DNA of 35,000 nt from Prorocentrum cordatum (GCA_963575745.1 CAUYUJ010015746.1:172501-207500); one strand, 5' to 3'. Counted from the stretch's first letter, positions 9,290-19,889 are shown. The notes: generated by a model from the sequence alone, not told the origin. A program made the numbers and translations.

Positions 9290-10085
9290 AGGTGCACTGG
9301 CGGGACTCAGCGCAGCCTTGAAACGGGGAGCACCTTGTCCAGCGCTTGGGCCATTCGACGGTTGGGGCATCTACCTTGCCTAAGCATGGCCAGGACGCCA
9401 GGACCTCTATGCCTGTACGAGTCGGGGGTTGATAGGGGCGCTCTAGCATCTCAAGTTTTGCTTGGGACCATCCTCCACACTTCATACAAACTATGGTTTG
9501 CTCCCGAACAGTCATCTAAGGGGGCTCCGTCTGGCGATCCTTCCGCCATGAGCAGACAACGTATGCACTGCAATCCGAAGTCTCCTTGTTGCCAGCAGTG
9601 CCAGCTGGTCTGCCGCCTTGAGCGGTCCGACCGAAGGCGCGTCGGTCTCTTCCACTTTACCATTGGGGAACAGCGGGGGGATATGCGCAGCTAACTTCAT
9701 GAAGCTCTGTGCTCGTGTGGCTGCGAGGTTCACGCAAAGGAAATCAGGATCGGGCGCAGGGCGGAGGGACAGCGCTGCCTTCGCTTCCCTGTCAACGGCA
9801 GCGTTGGCCACGGCGAATAGACGATCAAGCCTCTCGAGCTGCGCCATCTCTTCTTCGGACCTGTGAGCTTTCGCGTGGCGCACTGTGCGTATAAACGGCG
9901 TGCCCTCCAAGCTCTGCGCGAAAAAGTCTGGCGCCTGCAAACTTGTTCGAAGCCGCCAGCTGCCTAGAAATGTCTTGTTGAACAATGGCGACTGCGGCCT
10001 TGCAGTCCGACGCTAGCTCCGCTAGTCTGCGCGCGACTTGGCCGCAGATCGCAATCCCTACGTGTTCTGTCATGGCGGGCGTCTG
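9290..10085 (-). pseudogene. Retrotransposon pol tail: RNase H-like domain and zinc finger, frameshifted
   Basis: Remnant of the 3' part of a LINE-type polyprotein. Read leftwards: VGIAICGQVARRLAEL and SDCKAAVAIVQQDISRQL (about 10065-9945), then in another frame KAHRSEEEMAQ (about 9874-9836) and NAAVDREAKAAL, matching the end of an RNase H domain where an AHRS...(G)N..(A/V)D..AK pattern is typical of dinoflagellate retroelements. A third frame further left has VCMKCGGWSQAKLEML (about 9490-9445), a CxxC finger as seen near the C terminus of such polyproteins. At least two frameshifts are needed. The upstream part (RT) is missing; a TCC tract starts right there. The intact LINE at 26.6 kb lacks this RNase H, so this is another family. 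Confidence 0.55.
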
Positions 10086-10116
10086 TGGCAGGGTGCCAGG
10101 GACGATCCCAAGCCGT

Positions 10117-10195
10117 TGCTCCTCCTCCTCCTCCTCCACCTCCTTTTCCTCCTCCTCCTCCCGTCCTCCTCCCATTCTATTTCCTTCTAAATAAC
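10117..10195 (+). repeat. TCC microsatellite
   Basis: Short TCC tract joined directly to a CTCCCTGTCGC sequence that starts the next repeat family; the same junction is seen near 23815. Confidence 0.85.
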
Positions 10196-10640
10196 TTCTC
10201 CCTGTCGCGCCTCGGGGCCAGTCAAAAAGGCGGGCCGAGCATTTCGCCTGATACGTCCTCTCCATTTACGATCTTGAAGCTTGAGGAGTTGACAGCAGCT
10301 TCACGGATGGAAGGCTGGTCGCTTTCAACATGTGGCTCTCGCCTTAGCACCGCACACACTCGTCTTAACACATTGCAAGGATTTTGTGGACTGGGGACGG
10401 GCCGTTCTAAACATGTGACTCTCGCCTTAGCGCCGCGCACATTCGTCCTAAACACTCGCACACAGTCTCACATGTTGAAGGCGGGCCGTTTTTTAAATGT
10501 GCTCTCGCCTGAGCGCTGCGCACATTCGTCTCAAACACGCAAGAGGTTCACGGATTGGGGGCGGTGCCTTTTCAACATGCGGCTCTCGCCTTGGCGCCGC
10601 GCGCTATCGCTCAAAAAACATTGCAAGATTTAAACGGGGT
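10196..10640 (+). repeat. Dispersed repeat with about 85-bp tandem units (copy A)
   Basis: Starts with CTCCCTGTCGC and AGGCGGGCCGAGCATTT, then about four units with ATGTGGCTCTCGCCTTAGC, GCCGCGCACA and TCGTC..AAACAC segments. A second copy lies at 23815-24110. Confidence 0.75.
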
Positions 10641-10711
10641 CGCATGGCTGACGTACCATAATTTATGTGTTGTAACGACTCAGGAGTGTCAAGGCGTAGC
10701 AGTTACGTAAC

Positions 10712-10975
10712 AGTCCTCCTCCTCCTCCTCCTCCTCGCCACACTCGCCCTCACTCATTCTTCCCTCGCCCTCACTCTTTCTCCCTCCACGCTCCCCTCTT
10801 GCCCTCTTCCAACCCTGCCCTCATCATCATCCTTCTCCCCCCGTCCTGCTCTTCTTCATCCCCCTCCTCCTTCTTGCCTCCTCCTCCCCACCCTCCTCTT
10901 CCTCCTCCTCCTCCTCCTCCTCCTCCGCCGCCGCCGCCTCCTCCTCCTCCTTCCCCCCGCCTTCCTCCGGCCCGC
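10712..10975 (+). repeat. TCC/CTC-rich tract
   Basis: Pyrimidine-rich tract with CCTCACTC and TCC subunits and a CCGCCGCCG insert. Confidence 0.85.
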
Positions 10976-11164
10976 CCAGCCCCCGGCGCGCTGGCCAGGG
11001 GGTGGACGCACGCTGCATGGTCATGACGTTGGGCAGGAAGCTGGTGCCGTCCTCCGCCGGCGCCCCGTGGCGCCGCGGGCGGCCCCGCGGCGGCGGAGGC
11101 CGGAGGGAGGTGCGCGGGAGGTGGGCGTCGGAGGCCCTGGAAGGGGCACCAACAGGAAGCCGGG

Positions 11165-11312
11165 CGTGTCTCCCTACAGGGGGATTTGCGACGAAAAATA
11201 GAAAATACTCAACAAAATGCTCCCCAGATTGTCAAACAATACGAAACAATGGTCCCCAGACTATTTTCTGACTATTTTTGAATCTTCCCCGTGTAGAGGG
11301 ACAGGTCCGACT
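11165..11312 (+). repeat. AT-rich dispersed repeat (copy A)
   Basis: A low-GC island in GC-rich DNA with AAAATAC..AACAAAA, ACAATGGTCCCCAGA and TGTAGAGGGACAGG. The same order of blocks, with changes, is seen at 14085-14200. Confidence 0.65.
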
Positions 11313-11342
11313 CAACACCAACACTACGCAACACTGAGGAGG

Positions 11343-11565
11343 ATGGGCCGGCTGCCGCGGGGCTGCTGGCGGCGACGCCCGCGCGACGCCGCGGCGGCGA
11401 CGGACGGCGCCGCGGCGCGGCGGACGGCGGGCGAGCTGGTGCGGCTGCTGGTGCTCTGGGGCTGCGCGGGGCCAGGTGCCAGCGGATGGGCGAGGTCGCC
11501 CGCGGGTCGTGGGGCCTGTGCAGGGCGCCGGACGGCCTCGCCTACACTCGGAGGCCCAGGGGGCC
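11343..11565 (+). CDS. Possible exon(s) with extreme GC at third positions
   Basis: Unrecognised. From the ATG at 11343 the frame reads MGRLPRGCWRRRPRD and TAGELVRLLVLWGCAGP with nearly every codon ending in G or C, then a GCCAG/GTGCCAG donor-like site near 11480. A second equally biased frame (MGEVARGSWGLCRAPDGLAY) follows from about 11486 in another phase. This looks like coding DNA of a GC-biased nuclear gene, but no family is recognised and the phase change is unexplained. The high GC of the region could by itself give this bias. Confidence 0.22.
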
Positions 11566-11616
11566 GTGTACCCCCGCCCGGGGTTGCCTCCACTGTGGGG
11601 AGATGGCGCTACATGT

Positions 11617-11666
11617 TGGTGGTGGTGGTGGTGGTGGTGGTGGTGGTGGTGGTGGTGGTGGTGGTG
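11617..11666 (+). repeat. TGG microsatellite
   Basis: About 16 uninterrupted TGG triplets, the purest triplet run in this part of the window; G-rich and able to form quadruplexes on the plus strand. Confidence 0.92.
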
Positions 11667-11999
11667 TCTCGGCCACCATCCCCGAGATCGGGATCGTCTT
11701 CCCTCGGTGGAGGCACACGGCCGACACGGGTGTTGGTGTCAACCTCGGGACCTCCAAGGGAGGTGGAGACAGCGGGCAACGCAGGGGGAGTCGAGGGAGG
11801 AGAAGCCCCCACCTCCTCTCGTCGTGTTGAACACTTGGGCCTCGGGAGCATCAGAAAACTGCCCAGGATGAACCGCTGGTCCCGGGAAGGGGTCCAGACT
11901 TCTGGGGGTCGACGTGGTGAAAGACAGAAGACACACGACGTCGGAGTGCTGAGAAGGTGGGGAAGGCGGAGAAGGGAGGAGAGAGGGATTGGGGCGGGA

Positions 12000-12190
12000 T
12001 GGTGAAGGTAATGACGGGGAGGAGGATGAGCAAGGAGGGGGGCGGGCGAGACGCAGGAGGGAGGACGGAGGAGGGAAGTGGGGGGATGACGAGGAAGGAG
12101 GCTGATGAGACAGCAGAGAAGGGAGGGGAAAGTGAGGGAGGAGGGAGGACGAGCAGGATGACGAGGAGAAGGTCGGATGGAGGGCGGATA
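12000..12190 (+). repeat. Purine-rich AGG/GGA tract
   Basis: Degenerate GGAGG and GAGGA units; opposite strand polarity to most TCC tracts in the window. Confidence 0.75.
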
Positions 12191-12229
12191 AGGGCGGGGT
12201 GAGGAACAGGAGACCGCGAGTGGGCATGT

Positions 12230-13060
12230 CACTTGCCCGCTCGCGGCCAGATAGTGGGGGTGTCTCAAGCGGCTTGATCGTTTCGTGGCTGAGGCCCCTC
12301 TCTTTTGAGAGCTCAGTGATCACCGCGACATTACAGGCGTGGCACTTGGGCACCTCAAAGGGGGGCCGCCAGAGATGGGCACACAGGCCCGTTCGCGCCC
12401 GAATTGTGGGGATGTCTCAAGCGGTTTGCTCCTTCCGCGGCTCAGACCCATCTGTTGTGAGAGCCCAATGCTCACCGCGACATGGCAGGCGAGGCACTTA
12501 AGCACCTCAAGGGGGGCGCCGCCAGAGATGGGCACGCTTGCCCGTTCGCGGCCAGATTGTGGGGATGCCTCGAACAGTGTGCTCGCCGTGAGGCTGAGAC
12601 GCATCCCGTTTGAGAGCTGCATGATCACCGCGGCATGACAGGCGAGGCACTTGGGCACCTCAAGGGGGGCACCGCCAGAGATGGGCACGCTTGCCCGTTC
12701 GCGGCCAGATTGTGGGGATGTCTCAGACGGTTTGCTCCTTTGGTTGCTCAGGCCTCTCTGATGAGAGCCACATGACCACCGCGACACAGCGAACGTCGTA
12801 TTTGCGCACCTCAACGGGGGGGCCCTTTTTTGCTCAGATGTTGGAGGTGTTTCAGGCGGCTTGCCCGTTTGATTCCTCAGAAAGTCATCTCTTCTGAACG
12901 CCCAGTCATCACTTAAATGTAGCAGGCGTGGCACTTGGGCACCTCAAGGGGAGGCCGCCAAAGAGGGAGGTCACTTGCCAAATTCGCGGCCAGCCACATT
13001 GTGTGGATGTCTCCGGCGGACTGCGCTCGTCTGCTCAGGCTCATCTCTTTTGATAGCCCA
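12230..13060 (+). repeat. 153-bp tandem repeat, about six copies
   Basis: The GTTCGCGGCCAGATTGTGG-like anchor is at about 12239, 12391, 12544, 12697 and 12982, with a degenerate unit near 12840. Units also share GGGCACCTCAAGGGGGGC, GATGTCTCAAGCGG and CACCGCGACAT. Copies become more diverged towards the right. Confidence 0.82.
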
Positions 13061-13179
13061 TTGATCAACGATATGTTGCCTATCTCTTGCTTATGGGGTT
13101 CTGGTTATGTGTGAAACGTCTCCGCCTCACTCTCCTCCCCTCCTCCCGCTTCCTCCCCTCCATCACACTCAGACTGAAT

Positions 13180-13495
13180 CATACTTAGACCCACTCACGC
13201 GCAGATGCACTATCTCAGACTCACTCACACTCAGACACGCTCATACTCACTCACTCACACTCATACCCACTGACACTCACACTCACTCTCACCCAGGCCC
13301 ACTGGTACTCAGACCCGCACGCGCTCATATTCAAATGCGCACCACTTTCACATATCCACCCAGGCTCAGCCAAGTCATACCCAGACTCGTGCACACATCA
13401 CGCGTACAGACCACCTCACTGCCAGATCATTCAATCTCATACACGCCCAAACTCACACAACGTCAAGGCCACTTATACCCCAACTCACCCTCATG
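13180..13495 (+). repeat. CACTCA-rich low-complexity stretch
   Basis: Degenerate CACTCACACTCA / CTCATAC units; G-poor plus strand. Confidence 0.75.
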
Positions 13496-13554
13496 CTCAG
13501 ACCAAGTCCTGGACTTGTAGCAAGCACAGCACTCGAACGCCCCATATGGGAGCC

Positions 13555-14400
13555 GTCAGGCGGGGAGGAGACGCTCGCCCGTGCGGGGCCAGACTGTGGG
13601 GTCGGCGAGACGTCCGCTTTGGCTGCACCGACTCGTCTCCTTTTCAGAGCAGACTGTGATGTTTCGAGCGTGGCGCTCGCCTCTGCACATCAAGTGGGAG
13701 CCTCCAGGAAAGGGGGCACTGTTAAAGATCACCGTTCTCACTACCTTTGGGAAATATGGGGAAATAGTAACAAATGCGGCGTCGGCGGCAAGCTGGTCGC
13801 GGGTGGGTCGCGGCGCGTTCGAGGCCAGGCTGTCAGGATGTCTTTATGACAAACGCCTGTGGTGGCTTCATCGACTCGTCCCCTTTCGGAGCAGACTGTC
13901 AGGACGTCTCGAGCGAGTCGTCCGTGTCAACACCCCAGGGGGAGGGGGCGCCAAGGAGAGGAACCCTCGCCCGTTCGATGCCAGAGTGTGGGCATGTCTC
14001 TGGCGAAACGCCCCTCTTGGCCTCACCGGAGCAGACTTGGATAATGCCTCTAGATTTAGGTCAGGCGTGTCCTCCTAGAGGCGGACTTTGGAGGAAATAT
14101 AAAAACAGTCGAACAAAAATAAAAAAAAGCCAAACGATAATCAGAACATCGTCCCCATATTATTTCTGAATATTCCTACTGTGGAGGGACAGGCCCGACT
14201 GGGCTCTGGATGTCTCTAACGAGGCGCTCGTGCTAACACCCCACAGGGGAGGCGCCTGGGAGAGGGCAACTCGCCCGTTCGGGGCCACGTTGTGCGGATG
14301 TCTCCCGCGAGGCGCCACTTTGGCGTCACTGACTCCACGGCTTGGAAAGCGGATCGCGGGGACTTCTCGAGCGACGCACTTGTTGCAGCATCCCGCGGTC
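13555..14400 (+). repeat. Diverged relatives of the 153-bp family
   Basis: Repeated (C/G)CCCGTTCG.GGCCA(G/C), GT..GGATGTCTC and GAGCAGACTGT blocks separated by unique DNA, sharing the CCCGTTCG-GCCAGA-TGTGGGGATGTCTC order with the array at 12230-13060. Contains the AT-rich copy at 14085-14200. Confidence 0.55.
14085..14200 (+). repeat. AT-rich dispersed repeat (copy B)
   Basis: AAATATAAAAACAGTCGAAC, then AACATCGTCCCCATATTATT and TGGAGGGACAGGCCCGACT, matching the order in copy A at 11165-11312. Confidence 0.65.
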
Positions 14401-14499
14401 CCGCGGGGGGGGGGGTAGGGAGCGCTCAGTCCCCACATGCTAAGAAACTCTCTCACTCAGACGCTCACAGACGAGAGTGCCAGGAACTGAGATGCACAT

Positions 14500-14796
14500 A
14501 TGATGATCTCCGCGTCGAACATTTCTGACAGTTCAGCTCCCATCTCGCTTGAAATAAATGTTACGCCGTCATACGCACGCGAATCCACTACCGCGCAAGC
14601 ATCTGAGCGGGACCAGGCCCTTCAGAACCTCAACATTGCGTATCGGAGGTTGGGGTGTGAGATCGCAGTGGAACGGAGACCTCCAACCGGGAAATCGTTT
14701 CGTGACGTTCGTGTCGTGCGTGCGGGCGAGGCGAAGCTGCGTGGGCGCGCGAGTGGAATGAACCCGCCGTTGCTAGGGCGAAGTCGAGACAAATGA
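14500..14796 (+). CDS. Small open frame, doubtful
   Basis: A 98-residue frame (MMISASNISDSSAPISLEIN...) with mixed composition unlike the satellites around it, containing ALQNLNIAYRRLGCEIAVER. Its end runs into the GTTGCTAGGGCG repeat that follows, which argues against a real C terminus. No family recognised. Confidence 0.12.
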   Translation: MMISASNISDSSAPISLEINVTPSYARESTTAQASERDQALQNLNIAYRRLGCEIAVERRPPTGKSFRDVRVVRAGEAKLRGRASGMNPPLLGRSRDK

Positions 14797-15060
14797 TTCT
14801 CCCCCGTCCGTCCGTCCGTCCGGCGGTGGCCCGCAGCGTCTCGCGGTGTCCCGTGGTGATCCGTGGTGTCCCGTAGTGTCCGCCGTTGCTAGGGCGAAAT
14901 CGGAACAAAGGATTCTCCCTCGTCCGTCCGTCCAGCGGTGGCTCGCGGGGTCCCGCGGTGTCCCGTGGTGTCCGCCGTTGCTAGGGCGAAATCAAGGCAA
15001 ATGATTCCGCCCGCCCGTCCGTCCGTCCGTCCGGCGGTGGCTCGCGGTATCCCGCGGTGT
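14768..15060 (+). repeat. About 100-bp tandem repeat with GTCC runs
   Basis: Three units, each starting GTTGCTAGGGCGAA, passing a GTCCGTCCGTCC run and a GGTGGC(T/C)CGC segment, and ending in TCCCGTGGTGT. Starts near 14770, 14885 and 14978. Confidence 0.75.
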
Positions 15061-15332
15061 CCCGTGGTGTCCCGTTGAGTGAGATCAATAGTGAGATCGA
15101 TAGTGAGATCGATAGCGAGATCGATGTGGTGTCCCGAGGTGTCCCGTGGTGTCCCATGGTGTCCCGTTGAGTGAGATCGATAGTGAGATCGATAGTGAGA
15201 CCGATGGTGAGATCGAGAGGTGTCTCGCGGTGTTCCGTGGTGTCTCGTGGTGGCCCGTGGTGTCCCGTGGTGTCCCGTGGTGTCCCGTTGAGTGAGATCG
15301 ATAGTGAGATCGATAGTGAGATCGATTGAGTC
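15060..15332 (+). repeat. GTGTCCCGTG and AGTGAGATCGAT minisatellites
   Basis: Two short motifs alternate: about 10-bp GTGTCCCGTG units and 12-bp AGTGAGATCGAT units, each 12-bp block opening with GTTGAGTGAG. Related 12-bp units recur near 19440-19640. Confidence 0.85.
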
Positions 15333-15411
15333 AGATGTTGGTTCCCCCCCCTCTCCCCCCCACCCCACGCAACCTCCTTATCACCCGAAGGGTGGTCGCA
15401 TAGGTACTGTA

Positions 15412-15630
15412 GCTGCACTGCCAATGATCCCCAAACATCACTCCCAGAATTCCTGGTCGGTCGTGGGATTCGCCGCGCGACCTCGCCCAGAGCCATAGAG
15501 GCGCTCCGGGGTCCCAATGCTCTCATGGGGGCCCTGTTGGGCGCCTCAGCCGCCATGGAGGCTCTGGCCTGCGGGCTGGCCGGAGAGGCCCACATCACTG
15601 AACTGCCAGGCAAATTCTTGTTGACTGTGT
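15412..15630 (+). CDS. Possible exon, unrecognised
   Basis: In one frame the plus strand reads NDPQTSLPEFLVGRGIRR, PRAIEALRGPNALMGAL and SAAMEALACGLAGEAHITEL, with an alanine-rich helical pattern and G/C-ending codons over the second half. No stop interrupts it between about 15400 and 15650. It may be an exon whose donor lies in the GT-rich stretch after 15625. No family is recognised and no acceptor can be fixed, so this could be chance in GC-rich DNA. Confidence 0.22.
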
Positions 15631-15689
15631 GTGTGTCTGTGTGGCATCAGAAACTACGCATTTGCATGGTTACAGCATTCTCGGCTTCT

Positions 15690-16280
15690 CGTCTAAGCCG
15701 AAACGGATGCGGCGGTGGCTTGCGGACCCTCTCACCAGGACCTTCGCCAGGGTTCCCTAAGCGGGGCCACGAAACGTGTGCGTGGTGTGCAGACATGATT
15801 GCGGCGGTGGCATGCGGACCCTCCCACTGGGGCCACGAAACGCGCGAGGGGTGTGCCGAAACAGATGAGGCGGCGGCATGCGGACCCTCCCGCTGGGGCC
15901 TTCGGTGCAACTCCCTATGGGGCCACGCAGCGTGTGGGGGGTGAGCCGGAATGGGTGCGGCGGTGGCAGGCGGACCCTCCCACTGGGGTCACGAAGCGTG
16001 TGAGGGGCGTGCCTGGATGGATGCGGCGGTGGCGTGCGGACCCTCTGACCAGGGCCTTCGGCTCTGGGCCACGCAGCGTGTGAGGGGCGTGCCGACATAA
16101 GTGTGGCGGTGGCACGGTGACCCTCCCACTGGGGCCCTCGGGTGAACGCCCTATGGGGCCACGAAGCGGGTGAGGGGTGTGCCGACAAGGGTGCGGCGGT
16201 GGCACGAGGACCCTCCCGCTGGGGCCTTCGGTGGGGCTCCCTATGGGGTCACGAAGCTTGTGAGGGGCGTGCCGACATGG
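15690..16280 (+). repeat. About 95-bp tandem repeat, about six copies (second locus)
   Basis: Units contain GGCGGTGGCATGCGGACCCT, CCCACTGGGGCC, CTCCCTATGGGGCCACGA and GTGTGAGGGGTGTGCCGA. The same blocks in the same order, on the opposite strand, form the array at 2475-2800. Confidence 0.8.
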
Positions 16281-16289
16281 GCATGCGAA

Positions 16290-16540
16290 GGGCAGAGGCA
16301 AGGGTAAGAGGACAGAGGAGAGGGAGGAGGAGAGGAGAGAGGAGGAAACGCGGGGGGACAGAGGAGGGGAGAGGGGGAGGGAGGAGGCGGAAGAGGAGGA
16401 GGAGGAAGAGGAGGAGGTGGAGGAGGTCGAGGAGGAGGAGAAGGGGAGGATGAGGAGGATGAGGAGAGGAGGAGGAAGAGGAGGAGGAGGAGGAGGAGGA
16501 GAAGGAGGAGGAGGAGGAGGAAGAGGGGAGAGAGGACGAG
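16290..16540 (+). repeat. GGA-rich microsatellite
   Basis: GGA/GAG triplets on the plus strand, degenerate at the left and nearly pure on the right. Confidence 0.88.
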
Positions 16541-16799
16541 ACTGCACTACCAGTGGGAATGACACCTCTGCAGCACAAGGCCTTCGACAGGCTCACACAG
16601 TGACGATAGGAGGCCACGATCGGGGGTCACGGTGGGGGGCCACAGTGGGGGAATCGGGGTAGGGGTGAGGGTGGGGGTATAGGGCTAGGGGGTATATGGG
16701 GATAGTGATACAGGAAAATGATCGCGATGGGGAACGCGATGGAGGGATCACGGGGACAAGGATCGAGGCAGAGAGACATAGATCGAGATAGTAATGCGG

Positions 16800-16985
16800 A
16801 TAAGAAAAGGGATACAACGGGAAACAATGTGAGGCAATGGGAAACAATGGGAAACAACGAGAGACAATGAGGATGAGGGCAGAGACCAGGGTACGGATAT
16901 GTATAGACAATGAGAGGCAACGCAGACGAATGGGAGGCAGTGGGGCAAATGGAAAAAGCGGGAGGCAATGGGAGACAACGTCGCC
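16800..16985 (+). repeat. GGGAAACAATG minisatellite
   Basis: Degenerate 11-bp units GGGAAACAATG, GAGGCAATG and GAGACAATG repeated about 12 times; translates as PIASHCFPLF-like repeats on the minus strand. Confidence 0.75.
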
Positions 16986-17059
16986 CCACCGATTCCAGCT
17001 CCAGCAGCGCACTGCCTGGCTTCTGCGAAACAGTGTGTTAGCCAGCGCGTGCCCCAACC

Positions 17060-18440
17060 CCAAACGATGTGTTTATAGCAAGAAATGTTGTGCAATCTAT
17101 GTGTGCCACCCTATGCGGTGGAAGGCATGTTGTGCAATCCACGTTATGCAATCCATATCGTCCAGCATATGTTGTGCAATGTCAGTGGGGCAATCTACGC
17201 GATACAACATATGTTGTGCAAACTATGTGGTGCAATTGGGTTTCACAGGCGAACTGACACATCCCATGATTTTGCAAACATCCCACCCACCCACCCGCAA
17301 CTTGGTTTGCAAAACCCACGCGGTGGCGATTGCAATGAATGGTTGGCGTTGGCTGGTGCATCTCTGCGGCCGCGCCGGCCCAAGCACGCGCGCGGAACGG
17401 CCAGTCAGTTTGGCGCGGCCGACGCGGCCGCGGTGGCGCTGACCGTTTTGGCACATCCCAACAGGCACTTCAGTGCGGGTCGGCGACTCGGGCGGGCGCG
17501 GTAGCATGGCAACGTCGACAACGGTAGACACGATGATGGTAGTAGCGATGCTGGTGACGATGTTGGCAACGACGACGGCGTGGCCAGTGCGGGCGCCGCT
17601 GTTGATCACGCCGAAAACGATGACGGCGTCCTCGCGTCGGTGATGACGGTGTTGGAAAGAGTTCGACATGCGCGCGCGGCCGACGCGCGAGAGTGGCCCG
17701 CATCATATTATTTGACGCGGATCGTGCCCCCCCCCAGCACGCGCGCAAAAGGCTGTGCGAATGATTTCGGCATGCGGCGCCAGAGGCCCGTTTGGCAGAA
17801 TGCCATGACAATGTTCATAAACCGATGGCCCCCCCCAGAATTCGCAAGAGCGCGAGCGCACGCTTTTTTGAAAACTGATGTCGCGAAACCATGTGTGTAT
17901 GTGTTTTGGATTCTCGGTTCTGAAACCACTACGAAACCAAAGTTTTTTGACGGATTCCGGCATCCGCACGCGACGACGCGCGCGCGGGCACTTCGTCCTA
18001 TTTCTGTTGCAGAAGATTCTCGCGACAGCACGCGCGCAAGGGCTTTCGAACGATTTCGACATGCGCGCGCGAAGTCTTTCTGGTAGTCTGTTATGAGAAA
18101 ATTGGAAACCGATGGCTTTCTTAACCATTCGCAAAAGCGCGCACAAGTTTTTGTTTTTAGGGTAGTTTAAAAAAATCCGCGTTGCGATACCTTTTGTTTT
18201 TTCATCTGCTTGTTGGGCATTCGATTTTGAAATCCTTGCGAAGCTGTAGTTTTTTTGCGCAAGATTTCGGCAAGCGCGCGTAACGACACGCGCGCGTGCA
18301 TTTCGTCCCGTCTGTTTTGCAAGGGGTTCTTGGAAACTGATGATTTGTGGTAAACGAGTGCGCGCATAGTTAGTTTTGCAGCCATGATGGCAGGGGGGCG
18401 GATAGTACGAGTTCACAGTTAGGATGGACGACGGGGTAGA
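17060..18440 (+). repeat. Composite repeat copy 1
   Basis: Opens with spaced GTGCAATC motifs (17085-17240), then the anchor CCGCAACTTGGTTTGCAAAA (about 17296), a GATTGCAATGA..GTTGGCTGGTGCA stretch, a CGCGCGG/GCGGCCGCG-rich middle, several GACGACGCGCGCG hairpins and GAAACCATGTGT / GAAATCCTTGCG subrepeats, ending in a G-run near 18490. One of about five related copies up to 22800. Confidence 0.75.
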
Positions 18441-18509
18441 ATCATATGAAAATTACAATGCCCAAAGGTGGGCGGATCATCTGGGGGGGCGGTCGAGTCT
18501 GTTCTCTTC

Positions 18510-19345
18510 TACGAATGGAGAATCTACGCGGTGCGCAATCCATCCGATGCAATCGACGTGGTGCAATTGACGTGGTGCAATCTATGTCGTGCAATCGACG
18601 TGGTGCAATCGGTGGGGCGAAATCAAACATCCCACCCGCCCACCCGCAACTTGGTTTGCAAAACCCTTGCGACGGCGATAGCGATGAGTGCTTGACGTTG
18701 GCTGGTGCATCTCTGCGGCCGCGCTAGCCCGCGCATGCTCGCGCGCGCGCGCGCAGCGACCGGCTAGCTTGGCGCGACCGGCGCGGCCGCGGTGGCGTTG
18801 ACTGCTGGGCAAGGATTTCGGCAGCGCGCGCGACGACGCGCGCGCGGGCGTCGTCCCGGTTCTTGCAAAGGATTTCCGCTACAACACGCGCGCGAGAGCG
18901 TCTGGGCGATTTCGACATGCGCGCGCGAGAGGCCCGTTTGGTAAGATTTTAAGCACACGTTTCAAAAAACAAAATGGTTTCTGAAGAATTCGCAAGAACA
19001 CGGGCGCAGCTTACGTTGAAAACTCTCGTTGCGAAACCATATGTTTTTCTGTTTCTGGGGCGCTCGATTTTGAAATCCTTGCGGCGCCGCAGGTTTTTGA
19101 TGGATTTCGGCATGCGCGCGACGACGCCCGCGCGCGCACTTCGTCATATGTTTTGTATTGTGCTTTTGAAAACTGAGTTTTGATAAACGAAGGCGCGCGC
19201 TTAATATTTTTTAGCAACGGGTGAGGGGGGAACCGATGCCGGCCTGCCCGGGATGGTGCGAGTCCATATTCAGGAACCGACGATGGGGCAGAATCGCATG
19301 CACGTTGCAATGCGAAGGCGCGCGTCGTAAACCCCCGGGGGGGGG
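18510..19345 (+). repeat. Composite repeat copy 2
   Basis: GTGCAATC motifs at 18530-18610, anchor at about 18645, then a shorter middle than copy 1; ends in a CCCCGGGGGGG run near 19335. Confidence 0.75.
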
Positions 19346-19439
19346 GGCGGACGGTGGATCCTTTTACTTTTTTAGACAGGAAAATTGAACCTGAGCAGGC
19401 CCCAATCAGTGGATGATTTGAAAACTAATACGGTGGATC

Positions 19440-19640
19440 TTGACATCGATTGTGAGATCGATAATGAGATTGATAATGGAATCGATGGTGAGAACGATTG
19501 TAGGGTCGATCGTGAGACCGAACATGTATTCGATTCAATGTGATCGATAGTGGGATCGGTCGCAAAATCGTTCATGCGATTTGCACTGAGATCGCGCGTG
19601 AGATCGATAGAGAAGTGGGCAACGAGATCGATGGTAAGAC
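19440..19640 (+). repeat. Degenerate GAGATCGATAATGAG minisatellite
   Basis: GAGATCGATAATGAGATTGA-like 12-bp units between composite copies 2 and 3, related to the cleaner array at 15060-15332. Confidence 0.75.
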
Positions 19641-19889
19641 CGATCGATAAGAAGATCGACCAAGAACCCGGAAACCCGAGAATTTCGCCGCCCTCCGAAA
19701 TCGGCCCGGGAACCGGAACTGGGAACCCGGGAACTCAGAACTGGGAGCCCTGCAACACAACGCGCGACCAAAATCGGCGGGACACTTTCGCCAAGTCCTG
19801 CAACTTCCGCGAGGACCCCTTCGGTGCAAGCACTGATTGGGGAATTAGTGTTGGTTCGCAGTGGCTCGTCAACTCCACTGCTCCTGCAG

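Noticed and set aside
8615-9370. Arg/Glu/Gly-rich frames over the TCC tracts
   Set aside because: Translations of microsatellites, with no independent coding evidence.
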